Virus record (IMG/VR): IMGVR_UViG_3300032116_000214
Span: 1 to 59,358 of that record
DNA: 59,358 nucleotides
Origin: a virus
Direction: 5' to 3' (one strand)
Position 1 is the first letter of the stretch. Each line of letters opens with the position of its first letter. The notes beneath the pieces were generated by a model. It worked only from the letters and a program-made list of their open reading frames with translations. It did not search any database and had not been told where the DNA came from. The position numbers were made by a program, and so were the translations under genes. Of the stretch, positions 41,776-49,151 are shown piece by piece.

Positions 41776-42182
41776 TGTATGAGTATTTTGTTAAAGAAGT
41801 AAAGAATGTTGTCGATGGAGATACCATTGATGTTATTATTGATTTAGGGTTTGATATTTTATTTTCATCCCGTGTTCGTCTTGCTGGTATTGATACTCCA
41901 GAGTCACGCACAACAGACAAGGCTGAAAAGGCTCTTGGAATTGAAGCAAAAGAATACCTCAAGAAGCATCTAAAGGATGCTAAGTCTGTAGTAATTCGTA
42001 CAGAAAAAATGGACTCATCAGAAAAATATGGTCGCATACTTGGCTGGGTATATGTAAATGGAGAATCAGAATCTCTTAATAATAAGATGATTAATGATGG
42101 ATACGCATGGGGATATCTTGGTGAAACTAAGATCAAAGATTTTGAGGCATTAAAAAAGGCTAGAGCAAAGTCTGGCAAGTGA
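41775..42182 (+). CDS. staphylococcal-nuclease-like (thermonuclease) protein
   Basis: 135 residues, OB-fold SNase: VVDGDTIDVIIDLG, RVRLAGIDTPES (catalytic Arg and Asp), then EKYGRILGWVYV (Glu/Arg region) and a C-terminal helix (DFEALKKARAKSGK). Cleaves DNA and RNA with Ca2+ in the family. No signal peptide, so it works in the cell, perhaps in host DNA breakdown. Overlaps the thioredoxin gene by one base. Confidence 0.88.
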   Translation: MYEYFVKEVKNVVDGDTIDVIIDLGFDILFSSRVRLAGIDTPESRTTDKAEKALGIEAKEYLKKHLKDAKSVVIRTEKMDSSEKYGRILGWVYVNGESESLNNKMINDGYAWGYLGETKIKDFEALKKARAKSGK

Positions 42183-42433
42183 TGCGTCATATACTATACT
42201 TTACTGCTGAATGGTGCAATCCATGTAAGCGTACAAAGCCAATTGCAGAAGAGTTGAATAGAGATAATGTTATTAAAATTCAATTTATTGATGCTGACGA
42301 TAATGGAGAACTTTGCAGAAAGTTTGAAATTAAAGCAATACCAACCTTTATTTTAATAGAAGATGGTAAAGAACTTAGACGTATGAATGGTGCCAAAACA
42401 AGAGAGCAAATTGAGGAATTTATTAATGGATAG
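42182..42433 (+). CDS. thioredoxin-like protein
   Basis: 83 residues from ATG 42182 (TGATG overlap). Thioredoxin fold with active site WCNPC (11-15), cis-Pro in KAIPTFILIEDGKE and glycine near the end. Shorter than classical thioredoxin (about 105). Probably a reductant for ribonucleotide reduction or disulfide control; no reductase gene is seen in the window. Confidence 0.9.
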   Translation: MRHILYFTAEWCNPCKRTKPIAEELNRDNVIKIQFIDADDNGELCRKFEIKAIPTFILIEDGKELRRMNGAKTREQIEEFING

Positions 42434-42761
42434 CGAAGAAGATAAAATTATAGACGACCTCATCCTTAAAGGTGGTCTTGAGGCTGCTGCCATTGATGAA
42501 GATACTGGCGAGATGCTTTACTCATTTACCCCAAAAATACAACAATTAATGCCTGATCTTTATAATGAGCATATCCGCACAGTCAATTCTGAAGTTATGA
42601 ATCTATGGGAAAAAGGCTTTTTAAACCTAGATCTATTTCAAAAGGATCCAGTAATCACAATTACCCCAAAGGCTTTGAATAGAGAAGAGATTGAAGGCTT
42701 ATCTAAGCAAGAAAGATGGTCTTTGTTTGAAATCATTAGGCTGCTCCAGCGTAAAGTCTGA
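42426..42761 (+). CDS. hypothetical protein overlapping thioredoxin gene
   Basis: 111 residues from ATG 42426. Acidic and helical, with segments ILKGGLEAAAIDEDTGEMLY, SEVMNLWEKGFLNLDLFQKD and ITPKALNREEIEGLSKQERW. The pattern 'VITITPKAL' then 'LSKQERWSLFEIIRLL' looks like a small winged-helix or anti-sigma-like fold. No assignable function. Eight-base overlap with the previous gene. Confidence 0.65.
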   Translation: MDSEEDKIIDDLILKGGLEAAAIDEDTGEMLYSFTPKIQQLMPDLYNEHIRTVNSEVMNLWEKGFLNLDLFQKDPVITITPKALNREEIEGLSKQERWSLFEIIRLLQRKV

Positions 42762-42767
42762 TATAAT
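42759..42767 (+). promoter_or_regulatory. extended -10 promoter
   Basis: TG-A-TATAAT at 42759-42767 over the 3' end of the preceding gene; ribosome site TAGGAGG precedes the ATG at 42794. Confidence 0.65.
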
Positions 42768-42793
42768 TTAGATAGAAACTTAGGAGGTTTACT

Positions 42794-43528
42794 ATGCCGT
42801 ATCATATTGGGGCAAAGGGTTCATACGGATGTTCAGGATACCCTGCTGTAAAAGAGGGTACAAATGAAGTAATGGGATGCCATAACACACGAGCAGAAGC
42901 CGCTGCACAGATTTATGCAATCAATCGTTCAGAAGGTAACATAGACAAATCAATGCATGTTGTAAGAGAAGGCGATTTTGTCATGGGTATGACTAAAGAA
43001 GGAATGATTCATGGCATGGTAGAACATATTATGATAGAAGGTGGAACATTGGGAACACCTGGAACTGAGTATGCCCTTGAGTCAATGCCTCCAGAAAATC
43101 CAGCAATGTCTGTAAGAATTTATAAAGAAGAAGAAGATGGTTGGGAGCCAACTGCATATAGCATTGGAATGATGTATAAAGATGCAGAGGTAATTGATAT
43201 TGACAATCATTCAATGGAAAATGAAGAAGATGATGAAGAAGAATCAGATATGGAATCTGAAGAGAATTATATGGATAAAGCAAAGAAGCCTAACTATGGT
43301 GAAATGATTCAGCCACGTAGTGGTGGTTCCACACCAGCAAATCCAAAGTTATATGCAAGAGTGGTACAAGCAGCAAAAGATAAGTTTGATGTTTATCCTT
43401 CTGCAGTAGCAAATTCTTGGGTTGTACAAGAGTACAAGCGTCGTGGTGGAACCTATAAGTCAGATTCACAGTCTACAACAAAAAGTATTTGGGATGGTTC
43501 TTTTGATCCAAAAGGATTAATTAAGTAA
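42794..43528 (+). CDS. multi-domain protein with XkdF-like and DUF5872-like segments
   Basis: 244 residues. Three parts: an N-terminal Cys/Gly module (GAKGSYGCSGYPAVKEGTNE, GCHNTRAEAAAQIYAIN); an XkdF-like stretch (HVVREGDFVMGMTKEGMIHG, TPGTEYALESMPPENPAMSV); an acidic linker (NEEDDEEESDMESEE); and a C-terminal segment (LYARVVQAAKDKFDVYPSAV, VVQEYKRRGGTYK) resembling DUF5872. Such pieces are often fused to capsid-maturation or portal proteins. Here they stand alone in the middle-late region. Possibly virion-associated or a packaging/maturation factor. Confidence 0.65.
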   Translation: MPYHIGAKGSYGCSGYPAVKEGTNEVMGCHNTRAEAAAQIYAINRSEGNIDKSMHVVREGDFVMGMTKEGMIHGMVEHIMIEGGTLGTPGTEYALESMPPENPAMSVRIYKEEEDGWEPTAYSIGMMYKDAEVIDIDNHSMENEEDDEEESDMESEENYMDKAKKPNYGEMIQPRSGGSTPANPKLYARVVQAAKDKFDVYPSAVANSWVVQEYKRRGGTYKSDSQSTTKSIWDGSFDPKGLIK

Positions 43529-43668
43529 TGTCAAAAAGAAAAGCAACAGCATTTAATCCAACACAGATTAAGAATGGAAGAATTGTTCGTCTTAGAAAAG
43601 ATGGAACAGTTAAGGCAGATCTTGGTCCATATTTAAATAAATCACAAAAGAAGGTTAATCATGGCTGA
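43528..43668 (+). CDS. 46-residue basic protein
   Basis: MSKRKATAFNPTQIKNGRIV then RLRKDGTVKADLGPYLNKSQ. Lys/Arg-rich, no cysteines. Start overlaps the preceding stop by one base and the stop overlaps the next start, so it is coupled on both sides, which supports it being real despite its size. Function unknown; probably binds nucleic acid or the larger neighbours. Confidence 0.6.
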   Translation: MSKRKATAFNPTQIKNGRIVRLRKDGTVKADLGPYLNKSQKKVNHG

Positions 43669-44032
43669 TACATATACACCTAATGCTGGAATGAAGGCTG
43701 CTGCTAGACGTGCATTAAAGTGGAAAGAAGATGGCAAGGCAACTGGTGCAGGAACTCCCGTAGGTTGGGGTCGTGCAACTGATATTGTAAATGGATCACC
43801 AATGTCTTTGAGTACTGTCAAGCGAATGTTTTCTTTTTTTTCTCGTCATGAGGTAGACAAAAAGGGCAAAGGCTTTTATGATGGTCCAGAGTTTCCTTCT
43901 AATGGTCGTATTATGTGGGATGCATGGGGTGGAGATGCAGGTTTTGCATGGAGTCGTGCAATAGTAAATAGAGAAAAAAGTAAAGCAGAAAAGGCATGGG
44001 TAGGAAGCGCATTTAGTTTCAGAAAGGGGTAG
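43661..44032 (+). CDS. conserved phage protein of 'RMFSFFSRHEVDKKG' type
   Basis: 123 residues. AARRALKWKEDGKATGAG, the strongly conserved SLSTVKRMFSFFSRHEVDKK, and GRIMWDAWGGDAGFAWSRAI form a domain common in phages, often fused to capsid-maturation proteins or the protein type at 42794. Stand-alone here. Likely associated with head maturation or DNA packaging, but no activity is known. Confidence 0.75.
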   Translation: MADTYTPNAGMKAAARRALKWKEDGKATGAGTPVGWGRATDIVNGSPMSLSTVKRMFSFFSRHEVDKKGKGFYDGPEFPSNGRIMWDAWGGDAGFAWSRAIVNREKSKAEKAWVGSAFSFRKG

Positions 44033-44036
44033 AAAC

Positions 44037-44222
44037 ATGGACGATCTTAGCGTTGAAGAATTAAAACAGTTAGTTACTTTTTATAAGCAGAAATCTTCGG
44101 ATTTAGAGTTTAGCCTATTACACACTCAATTAAAGTTAAATAAGGCTATTTCTTTTCAAAATCTTGAAGAACCTAGACCAGCAGTGAAGACTGTTATAGA
44201 CAAAAAATCAAAGCCTGATTAA
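44037..44222 (+). CDS. small coiled-coil protein
   Basis: 61 residues, a single predicted helix (VEELKQLVTFYKQKSSDLEF, SLLHTQLKLNKAISFQNLEE) with heptad spacing and a basic tail. Ribosome site AAAGGGG. Function unknown. Confidence 0.6.
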   Translation: MDDLSVEELKQLVTFYKQKSSDLEFSLLHTQLKLNKAISFQNLEEPRPAVKTVIDKKSKPD

Positions 44223-44233
44223 TAGGGGAAGAT

Positions 44234-44653
44234 ATGGAATATATCCTTATTGTGGGCTTGACATCCATAGCCAGTTGGTTTATAATTAGAGTAATAAGGA
44301 AAAATGCTAGAAAAGGTTTTTCAAAGACTCTGTATAGTCAAAGCGACATACATAATCTATTGAAATATTTTTTCTCATTGGAAATAAACAATAACGAAAA
44401 ACATCCTTCTCAGTTGACAAAGCGCAAAGAAAAGGATATGATTAAAGTTATCTTTATGGGAAACCTAGCATACTGGGTATCAGAAAACATATTTTATGTT
44501 GCAGAAGCAGTTGACGGAGAAGTAATTCCTGAAACAGCAGAACCAGTTGATACCAATAGTATGTCAAGAAGAGACTTAGACAAGATGCTGTTCATATTGG
44601 ATAGCCTAAAGAATGGAAAAAAAAATGATAGTAGCAGTGCAGGGAACGAATGA
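44234..44653 (+). CDS. membrane-anchored hypothetical protein
   Basis: 139 residues. N-terminal hydrophobic segment (YILIVGLTSIASWFIIRVI) followed by a basic stretch (RKNARKGFSK), so the soluble part is probably cytoplasmic. The rest is helical, with a conserved-looking patch EKDMIKVIFMGNLAYWVSEN. It overlaps the next gene. No known family. Confidence 0.65.
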   Translation: MEYILIVGLTSIASWFIIRVIRKNARKGFSKTLYSQSDIHNLLKYFFSLEINNNEKHPSQLTKRKEKDMIKVIFMGNLAYWVSENIFYVAEAVDGEVIPETAEPVDTNSMSRRDLDKMLFILDSLKNGKKNDSSSAGNE

Positions 44654-44975
44654 CTTTGATGATTACAACATCTTCATTCGTGCCATGGGGGTTGCACTTT
44701 CCACAATGCCAGAAGAAGATAGAGAGTTCGTAATCTATTCTGCTGGACCTGCTCGTATTAATTCTTTTGTTTCAGAGTTTTCAAATCTTTCAGAGCGTGG
44801 GATGAAAGCAAGAGGTCGTAAGATCAAATTTTATAAAGTTGCTTCAGCCTGGCTTGAAGAAAATCTAGAACAAGTAAACTATTTTGCGTTTCTTAGCAAA
44901 CCTAAGCAACCAAATTCAAGGTTAGTTGCTTCTGCTGAATTAAAGAATATTGAAGTTGGAATTTTCCGTTACTAA
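44625..44975 (+). CDS. SLOG/Rossmann-like small protein
   Basis: 116 residues from ATG 44625 (an in-frame ATG at 44613 is possible). MIVAVQGTNDFDDYNIFIRA followed by EFVIYSAGPARINSFVSEFS and KIKFYKVASAWLEENLEQVN has the strand-loop-helix order of SLOG/DUF2493-type Rossmann proteins (first strand with Gly-rich loop, second strand 'vysaGa'). Such domains bind nucleotides or nucleotide-derived signals. Substrate unknown. Confidence 0.55.
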   Translation: MIVAVQGTNDFDDYNIFIRAMGVALSTMPEEDREFVIYSAGPARINSFVSEFSNLSERGMKARGRKIKFYKVASAWLEENLEQVNYFAFLSKPKQPNSRLVASAELKNIEVGIFRY

Positions 44976-44988
44976 CAGAGAGAACAAA

Positions 44989-45198
44989 ATGATAATCAAT
45001 AAATTAGAAAAGATGGAAAAGATTGTTGCATCAAACAAATCATTAGCATGGATTGGTTGGGATGTTGCAGAGCGTAAGAAAACCGATATGGGCAGGACTG
45101 CTGTAAACGGTGTAAGAGTCAATGATCAGTGGTACACACAACGAGTATTTAAACTTGATCGAAATGGCTGGGATATTCCAAACAAATACAGGATGTAA
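44989..45198 (+). CDS. small basic hypothetical protein
   Basis: 69 residues from ATG 44989 (ribosome site AGAGAG). Helical N-terminus, then WIGWDVAERKKTDMGRTAVN, GVRVNDQWYTQRVFKLDRNG and WDIPNKYRM, reminiscent of short DNA-binding or WhiB-adjacent proteins. Co-directional and 3 bases from the WhiB gene. Function unknown. Confidence 0.6.
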   Translation: MIINKLEKMEKIVASNKSLAWIGWDVAERKKTDMGRTAVNGVRVNDQWYTQRVFKLDRNGWDIPNKYRM

Positions 45199-45201
45199 AA
45201 C

Positions 45202-45486
45202 ATGAAACAGCACATCTGGAAAGACGATGCTGAGTGTTTAGGTCTTGATACTGATATATTTTTTGATAAATATGAAGAAGAGCCAACGCTTAGATTAGCG
45301 GTAGACTCTATATGCAATACATGTCCAGTTAGAAAGACATGTTTTGCTAATGGTGTTTCTGGAAAAGAATGGGGAGTTTGGGGTGGTATATATCTTGAAG
45401 GTGGAGAAATATCTAGAGAATTCAACAATCATAGGACTAAAAAAGATTGGGCAGAAACTTGGCAATCTTTAACAATGGATAAATAA
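45202..45486 (+). CDS. whiB: WhiB-family [4Fe-4S] transcription factor
   Basis: 94 residues. Four cysteines of WhiB: C12 (DDAECLGLD), C38-x2-C41-x5-C47 (ICNTCPVRKTC), followed by the turn EWGVWGGIYLEGG and a basic helix (NHRTKKDW). WhiB proteins bind the principal sigma factor and DNA and are confined to Actinobacteria and their phages, so this gene fixes the host phylum. Phage WhiB (as in TM4) can reprogramme host transcription and block superinfection. Confidence 0.93.
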   Translation: MKQHIWKDDAECLGLDTDIFFDKYEEEPTLRLAVDSICNTCPVRKTCFANGVSGKEWGVWGGIYLEGGEISREFNNHRTKKDWAETWQSLTMDK

Positions 45487-45716
45487 TGTATACAGATTCT
45501 ATGCGTAGAGCCTTTCATTCTATTATTCCCCCAAAAGGATTTAAAGTACAGATTATTGACAACGATGCCTTTCTTACGATAAAATTAGATGAAAAGCATT
45601 TTGTAACTATGGTTCATGATGAAAAGATCCAAGCGTTACAATATGTTGTTCAAGTTAAAAAGGCATTAGAAATGAATGGGGCAGTGGTCTTGGTCACTAG
45701 AGAGGCAATAAAATAA
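45486..45716 (+). CDS. hypothetical protein downstream of WhiB
   Basis: 76 residues, overlapping neighbours by one base on each side (TAATG both times). MYTDSMRRAFHSIIPPKGFK and VQIIDNDAFLTIKLDEKHFV, then a helix DEKIQALQYVVQVKKALEMN and a closing strand; a compact alpha/beta domain. No known family. Its strict coupling between WhiB and the glycosylase-like gene suggests a shared expression time rather than function. Confidence 0.65.
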   Translation: MYTDSMRRAFHSIIPPKGFKVQIIDNDAFLTIKLDEKHFVTMVHDEKIQALQYVVQVKKALEMNGAVVLVTREAIK

Positions 45717-46204
45717 TGCAAACATTTTTACCATATCAAAACTATGACGAGTGTGCAGAATCTCTTGATAATAAACGTTTAAATAAACAGATACTTGAGT
45801 CTTATCAAATTCTAAAGGTATTGTCTGGTCAATCACCTTCAGGGGCTTGGCGTAATCATCCAGCAGTTCTTATGTGGAAAAATGCAGAGTACTCACTAAG
45901 AACATATGCTAAAACCATGATTACAGAGGCTAAGAGCCGTGGCATAAGGACAGATAAGAACGAAGCCAATATAGACGCTCTAGAAGCCTTGTGTGGCGAT
46001 ATATGGGGTACTGAGAAGCCTTTCTGGGCTAACTCAAATGGTCCACACCTAAAGCGTATTAACATTACCCACAGAGCAAACCTATATCGTAAGGATCCAG
46101 AATATTATGCTGAGTTCTATCAGGATACTAAGAATGAGAATAATAAGCCTTGTTGTGATAAATGTTTATACTACTGGGTAACTCATGCTACCCGCTCAGT
46201 TTGA
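45716..46204 (+). CDS. pyrimidine-dimer DNA glycosylase-like protein
   Basis: 162 residues. QTFLPYQNYDECAESLDNKR, LNKQILESYQILKVL, WRNHPAVLMWKNAEYSLRTY and RINITHRANLYRKDPEYYAE follow the pattern of the pyrimidine-dimer glycosylase family related to T4 endonuclease V (N-terminal catalytic residue after Met; 'LDNKRLxKQ...E..Q', 'NHP'). It would excise UV photoproducts, useful in surface waters. A C-terminal CxxC (CCDKCLYYW) is an extra feature. Confidence 0.75.
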   Translation: MQTFLPYQNYDECAESLDNKRLNKQILESYQILKVLSGQSPSGAWRNHPAVLMWKNAEYSLRTYAKTMITEAKSRGIRTDKNEANIDALEALCGDIWGTEKPFWANSNGPHLKRINITHRANLYRKDPEYYAEFYQDTKNENNKPCCDKCLYYWVTHATRSV

Positions 46205-46229
46205 CAAAACCAGGACAAAAGAGTACAAT
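46201..46229 (+). promoter_or_regulatory. strong sigma70-type promoter
   Basis: TTGACA (46201-46206), 17-bp spacer, TACAAT (46224-46229); the -35 overlaps the preceding stop codon. It drives the 46250-47307 group, which includes the membrane proteins. Confidence 0.8.
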
Positions 46230-46249
46230 AATATATAGAAAGGCAACAA

Positions 46250-46675
46250 ATGAGTAACATTATTGTTATAGTTTTAGGAACGCTTACGGCTTCTTTTGCC
46301 ATTGCCTATTCCGTTACTCTTTATAGAATTACTAAAATAAATCAGGCGTTTGCAAAACTTTTTATATCACATGAATCTCTTCAAGACTTTATTGCAAAGA
46401 ACAATGTTGAGTTTAAAAATGATAGCGATATACACAAAGAAAATTTTATAAAGTTTTTATCAGATTCTCGTGATTGGGCTTTTGATTATATAGAAGAAGT
46501 TCAGACTGGTCTCGATAAGTTTATCAAAGAAATAGAACCAGAAATGAAATATTTTTCTGAATTTGGTATAGTTGGTTCTGCATACCCACATTATGATTCA
46601 ATGAAAAAAATTCTTGCAGCATATCAAGAACTAATTAAACTTATGCCATCGGAGCCTGTAGCAAAAGATGCTTGA
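46250..46675 (+). CDS. membrane-anchored helical protein
   Basis: 141 residues. One N-terminal membrane segment (NIIVIVLGTLTASFAIAYSV) and a long helical soluble part (SHESLQDFIAKNNVEFKNDS, FIKEIEPEMKYFSEFGIVGS). No motif recognised. Ribosome site GAAAGGC. It leads a small operon with a zinc ribbon, XapX and a holin-like protein. Confidence 0.65.
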   Translation: MSNIIVIVLGTLTASFAIAYSVTLYRITKINQAFAKLFISHESLQDFIAKNNVEFKNDSDIHKENFIKFLSDSRDWAFDYIEEVQTGLDKFIKEIEPEMKYFSEFGIVGSAYPHYDSMKKILAAYQELIKLMPSEPVAKDA

Positions 46676-46877
46676 TGTCAGGGGAATACCTACATGCATT
46701 TGTCCACAGTGTGGTGGAGAGTTGTTTCGTGCATTAGTTTCTTTTGATCCAAAAACATATACAGTCGGAATGTATCACTTAGATATTCAATGCCATGATT
46801 GTGGTGCTCTATGTACTGCGCCAACGCCAGTAGATCATCCAAATGGTCCAAACAATGAAGTGGGGAATAAAGAATGA
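46668..46877 (+). CDS. zinc-ribbon protein of aquatic-phage type
   Basis: 69 residues, ATG 46668 overlapping the preceding gene. CICPQCGGELF and CHDCGAL (two knuckles) with an aromatic/acidic beta core (VSFDPKTYTVGMYHLDIQCH). I associate this type with phage genomes from aquatic samples. Function unknown. Confidence 0.7.
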   Translation: MLDVRGIPTCICPQCGGELFRALVSFDPKTYTVGMYHLDIQCHDCGALCTAPTPVDHPNGPNNEVGNKE

Positions 46878-47032
46878 AAGAAATTACTTTATCAGTATTA
46901 ACAGGTTTTGGATGCGGTGTCGTGTTCGCAGCATTCAAATTGCCAGTACCAGCACCACCAGTTTTTGCGGGAGTCGCAGGAATTATTGGTTTATGGATTG
47001 GCTTCACAACACTAACACGAATTATATCCTAG
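46874..47032 (+). CDS. XapX-domain two-span membrane protein
   Basis: 52 residues, ATG overlapping the previous stop. MKEITLSVLTGFGCGVVFAA, FKLPVPAPPVFAGVAGIIGL, WIGF is the XapX signature (Gly-rich span, KLPVPAPP loop, second span). Found mainly in bacteria and some phages, with no established role. Its place before the holin candidate makes a membrane-permeability function possible. Confidence 0.85.
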   Translation: MKEITLSVLTGFGCGVVFAAFKLPVPAPPVFAGVAGIIGLWIGFTTLTRIIS

Positions 47033-47040
47033 GAGGAATA

Positions 47041-47307
47041 ATGAATAAGATAATCAATGATAAGACTAAAGCAATGCTGGCATCATATGGTCGCTCAGTA
47101 CTTGCATCAGGTCTTGCACTGTACATGGCAGGCGTAACAGATCCAAAGGATCTATGGACAGCACTTGTTGCAGCCATTGCGCCAGTAGCAATTAGAGCAA
47201 TTAATCCAAACGACAAGGCTTTTGGTGTACTACCAGATGTTAAGGAAGTTGAGAAGGCTCTTAAGGCTGCAAAGGCACCAGCAAAGAAGGCTGCCGCAAA
47301 GAAGTAA
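47041..47307 (+). CDS. holin candidate (small membrane protein with Lys/Ala tail)
   Basis: 88 residues from ATG 47041, chosen for the TAGGAGGAATA ribosome site. KAMLASYGRSVLASGLALYM and TDPKDLWTALVAAIAPVAIR are two weakly hydrophobic helices; then INPNDKAFGVLPDV and a basic tail (KAAKAPAKKAAAKK). This layout matches proteins annotated as holins in actinophages. It precedes a terminator and is the last rightward late gene before the glycosyltransferase block. Confidence 0.6.
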   Translation: MNKIINDKTKAMLASYGRSVLASGLALYMAGVTDPKDLWTALVAAIAPVAIRAINPNDKAFGVLPDVKEVEKALKAAKAPAKKAAAKK

Positions 47308-47321
47308 TCAATCTTCTATCA

Positions 47322-47355
47322 GGAAGCCAGTCTAGAGATAGGCTGGCTTTTCTGT
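47322..47355 (+). terminator. rho-independent terminator at convergent boundary
   Basis: Stem AAGCCAGTCTA / TAGGCTGGCTT (one G-T pair) with loop GAGA, followed by TTCTGTTT. It ends rightward transcription just before the stop of the leftward glycosyltransferase gene. Confidence 0.85.
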
Positions 47356-48393
47356 TTACTCATTTATAATATCAAGATATTTTTGTTTTAATTTATCAAC
47401 AGAAAAGTTATCTAAACCTATTTGAACCGCAGTTTCTTTTATTTCTTTTTTACTGTCATTGCCAATATACTTATCAATAATCTTGGCAAGTCTTTCTGGA
47501 TTAACATTATAAACATCAACCATAGATTTAGTTCTGAATGTATCTATTTTCTTTGAATCTGCTAACCATTTTGATGGAAGGATTGCATTGTTTGGTGATA
47601 TGTCAGTCATAAAAACTGGCAGGGCACTCATAAGAGCCTCATTCATAGGTAAACAAAGACCAGCATAACGTCTAGGAAGCACCATAGCATCAAACCCACT
47701 ATACATGTCTTGTCTGTTATCAGGGTTTCCTATTTCAACCTTCACTCTTGGATCTTTGCAAGTATGGTTCATTGGGGTTTGAGATTTAATTACTAATTCG
47801 TAATCTTCTTTAGAATACTTAATCATTTCAAAAATACTGTCAGTACCGTTTCTATCTTTTGCAGCCTTTTTTCCAGCAATATGAAGTATTCTTCTATGGT
47901 CTTTTAAAAGGTTTGTTTCTTTTGCATCATTAAATAAACTGTGATCTGTTGGTGGAGGCAAATGCACTACTTTTGTTTTACTGCCAAATTTTTCCATAAC
48001 TATATCTAAGTTCCATATGCTTGGTGAAAGTAACACATCTGGCAATGTCCAGTCTGGGTTTACTAAGTTGCCAAATAACTCATAGTTATATTGAAGAATA
48101 GTTTTAATTCCCTGTTTTTTAGCACGATCAACTAACTCTAAATGATAAAAAGTTTCACAACTTATTACTACATCCAGTCCTTCAAGAAATTGAATTATCT
48201 CATTTGTTTTGGGCATACCCTTAACAGTTTCAATAACGTTATACCCCTTGTACCATTCAGGATGTTGTTTATTGTTATTAAAAAATTGAGAGTTAATTAA
48301 AAGTATTTTATCAGGACTAAGCATTTTAACAAGTTCCATGGTTTGATTACCAAGACCAGTGTTATCAGATCGTGCAATAATTCCTAATTTCAT
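47356..48393 (-). CDS. GT-B glycosyltransferase (family 4-like)
   Basis: 345 residues from ATG 48393 (ATGA overlap with the upstream gene). MKLGIIARSDNTGLGNQTME opens with the GT-B first strand and Gly-rich loop; the C-terminal half has RRILHIAGKKAAKDRNGTDS and the nucleotide-sugar region GFDAMVLPRRYAGLCLPMNE then ALMSALPVFMTD (the E of the GT4 'EALAcGLPVi' motif). Transfers a sugar from a nucleotide-sugar or lipid donor. Last gene of the leftward glycan operon. Confidence 0.8.
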   Translation of the reverse strand: MKLGIIARSDNTGLGNQTMELVKMLSPDKILLINSQFFNNNKQHPEWYKGYNVIETVKGMPKTNEIIQFLEGLDVVISCETFYHLELVDRAKKQGIKTILQYNYELFGNLVNPDWTLPDVLLSPSIWNLDIVMEKFGSKTKVVHLPPPTDHSLFNDAKETNLLKDHRRILHIAGKKAAKDRNGTDSIFEMIKYSKEDYELVIKSQTPMNHTCKDPRVKVEIGNPDNRQDMYSGFDAMVLPRRYAGLCLPMNEALMSALPVFMTDISPNNAILPSKWLADSKKIDTFRTKSMVDVYNVNPERLAKIIDKYIGNDSKKEIKETAVQIGLDNFSVDKLKQKYLDIINE

Positions 48394-49151
48394 TGTGTAT
48401 ATCCCCAAATATCATCGTCTGTTGTAAATTTTCTAGTACCTTCACGACCATCTAAATGATAAGATCGTTTTATGTGACCTTCTGGATGGTATATCCAAAG
48501 TTTATGGTGTTCCCATCCTTCTTGACTAAAAGTTCCGTAAGGTAAACAATCATCCTGAACTCTGCCATGAAACCTATCTTCAATAAAAGTTTTTTCGTCA
48601 GAAAAAGGTAAGATAACATCTTTATAATATCTTACAGTGCTTAAGTGAGGTCGTTGGCTCCATTGTGCAGTCTTCATAAATCCATCTTCTAAACCAAACA
48701 TTAGGTGTTTATGTGGCTCAGGAATTGATGCTTCAAAATGAAAACGAATGGTATTAGCCTTTTTATACTCTAACATATCTAAACATTTTTGCCAATCAAT
48801 TTCACAGTCTGGAGTAATCGGTGCATCACCTTCAATATAAAGCATTACTGAGGTATCTATAAGATTAATAGTTTGTTTCATCATCGTGGTTTGATGGCTA
48901 TGCTCTTTGAATATTATTGGTAAAACATTTTTCCACTCATGCAAACATTTCCATAAAACTCTATTCTTGTACTCATCATAATCTAATTTACGTGACATTC
49001 TTTCTTCACGTAACCCATCTATTTGTAAAATAATTTCATTGTCTGGAAAGTGTGATCTTATTGAAGAAATTGTTTCATCAAGAATAAATGTATTAGGATG
49101 ACTTGGTAAAACAGAAGTTACAACTACAATGGTTATATCTCTTTTATGCAT
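48390..49151 (-). CDS. GT-A-type glycosyltransferase-like protein
   Basis: 253 residues. ITIVVVTSVLPSHPNTFILD, an 'EIILQIDGL' second strand and SVMLYIEGDAPITPDCEIDW (an ExD-type metal/nucleotide loop) suggest a GT-2-like GT-A fold. The later part (VQDDCLPYGTFSQEGWEHHK) is acceptor-side sequence. Start overlaps the upstream gene by 8 bases. Sugar specificity unknown. Confidence 0.65.
   Translation of the reverse strand: MHKRDITIVVVTSVLPSHPNTFILDETISSIRSHFPDNEIILQIDGLREERMSRKLDYDEYKNRVLWKCLHEWKNVLPIIFKEHSHQTTMMKQTINLIDTSVMLYIEGDAPITPDCEIDWQKCLDMLEYKKANTIRFHFEASIPEPHKHLMFGLEDGFMKTAQWSQRPHLSTVRYYKDVILPFSDEKTFIEDRFHGRVQDDCLPYGTFSQEGWEHHKLWIYHPEGHIKRSYHLDGREGTRKFTTDDDIWGYTQ

Noticed and set aside
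42794-44032. Head maturation protease or portal genes
   Set aside because: Only accessory XkdF-, DUF5872- and RMFSFF-type segments are present; no protease catalytic motif or portal-length protein.
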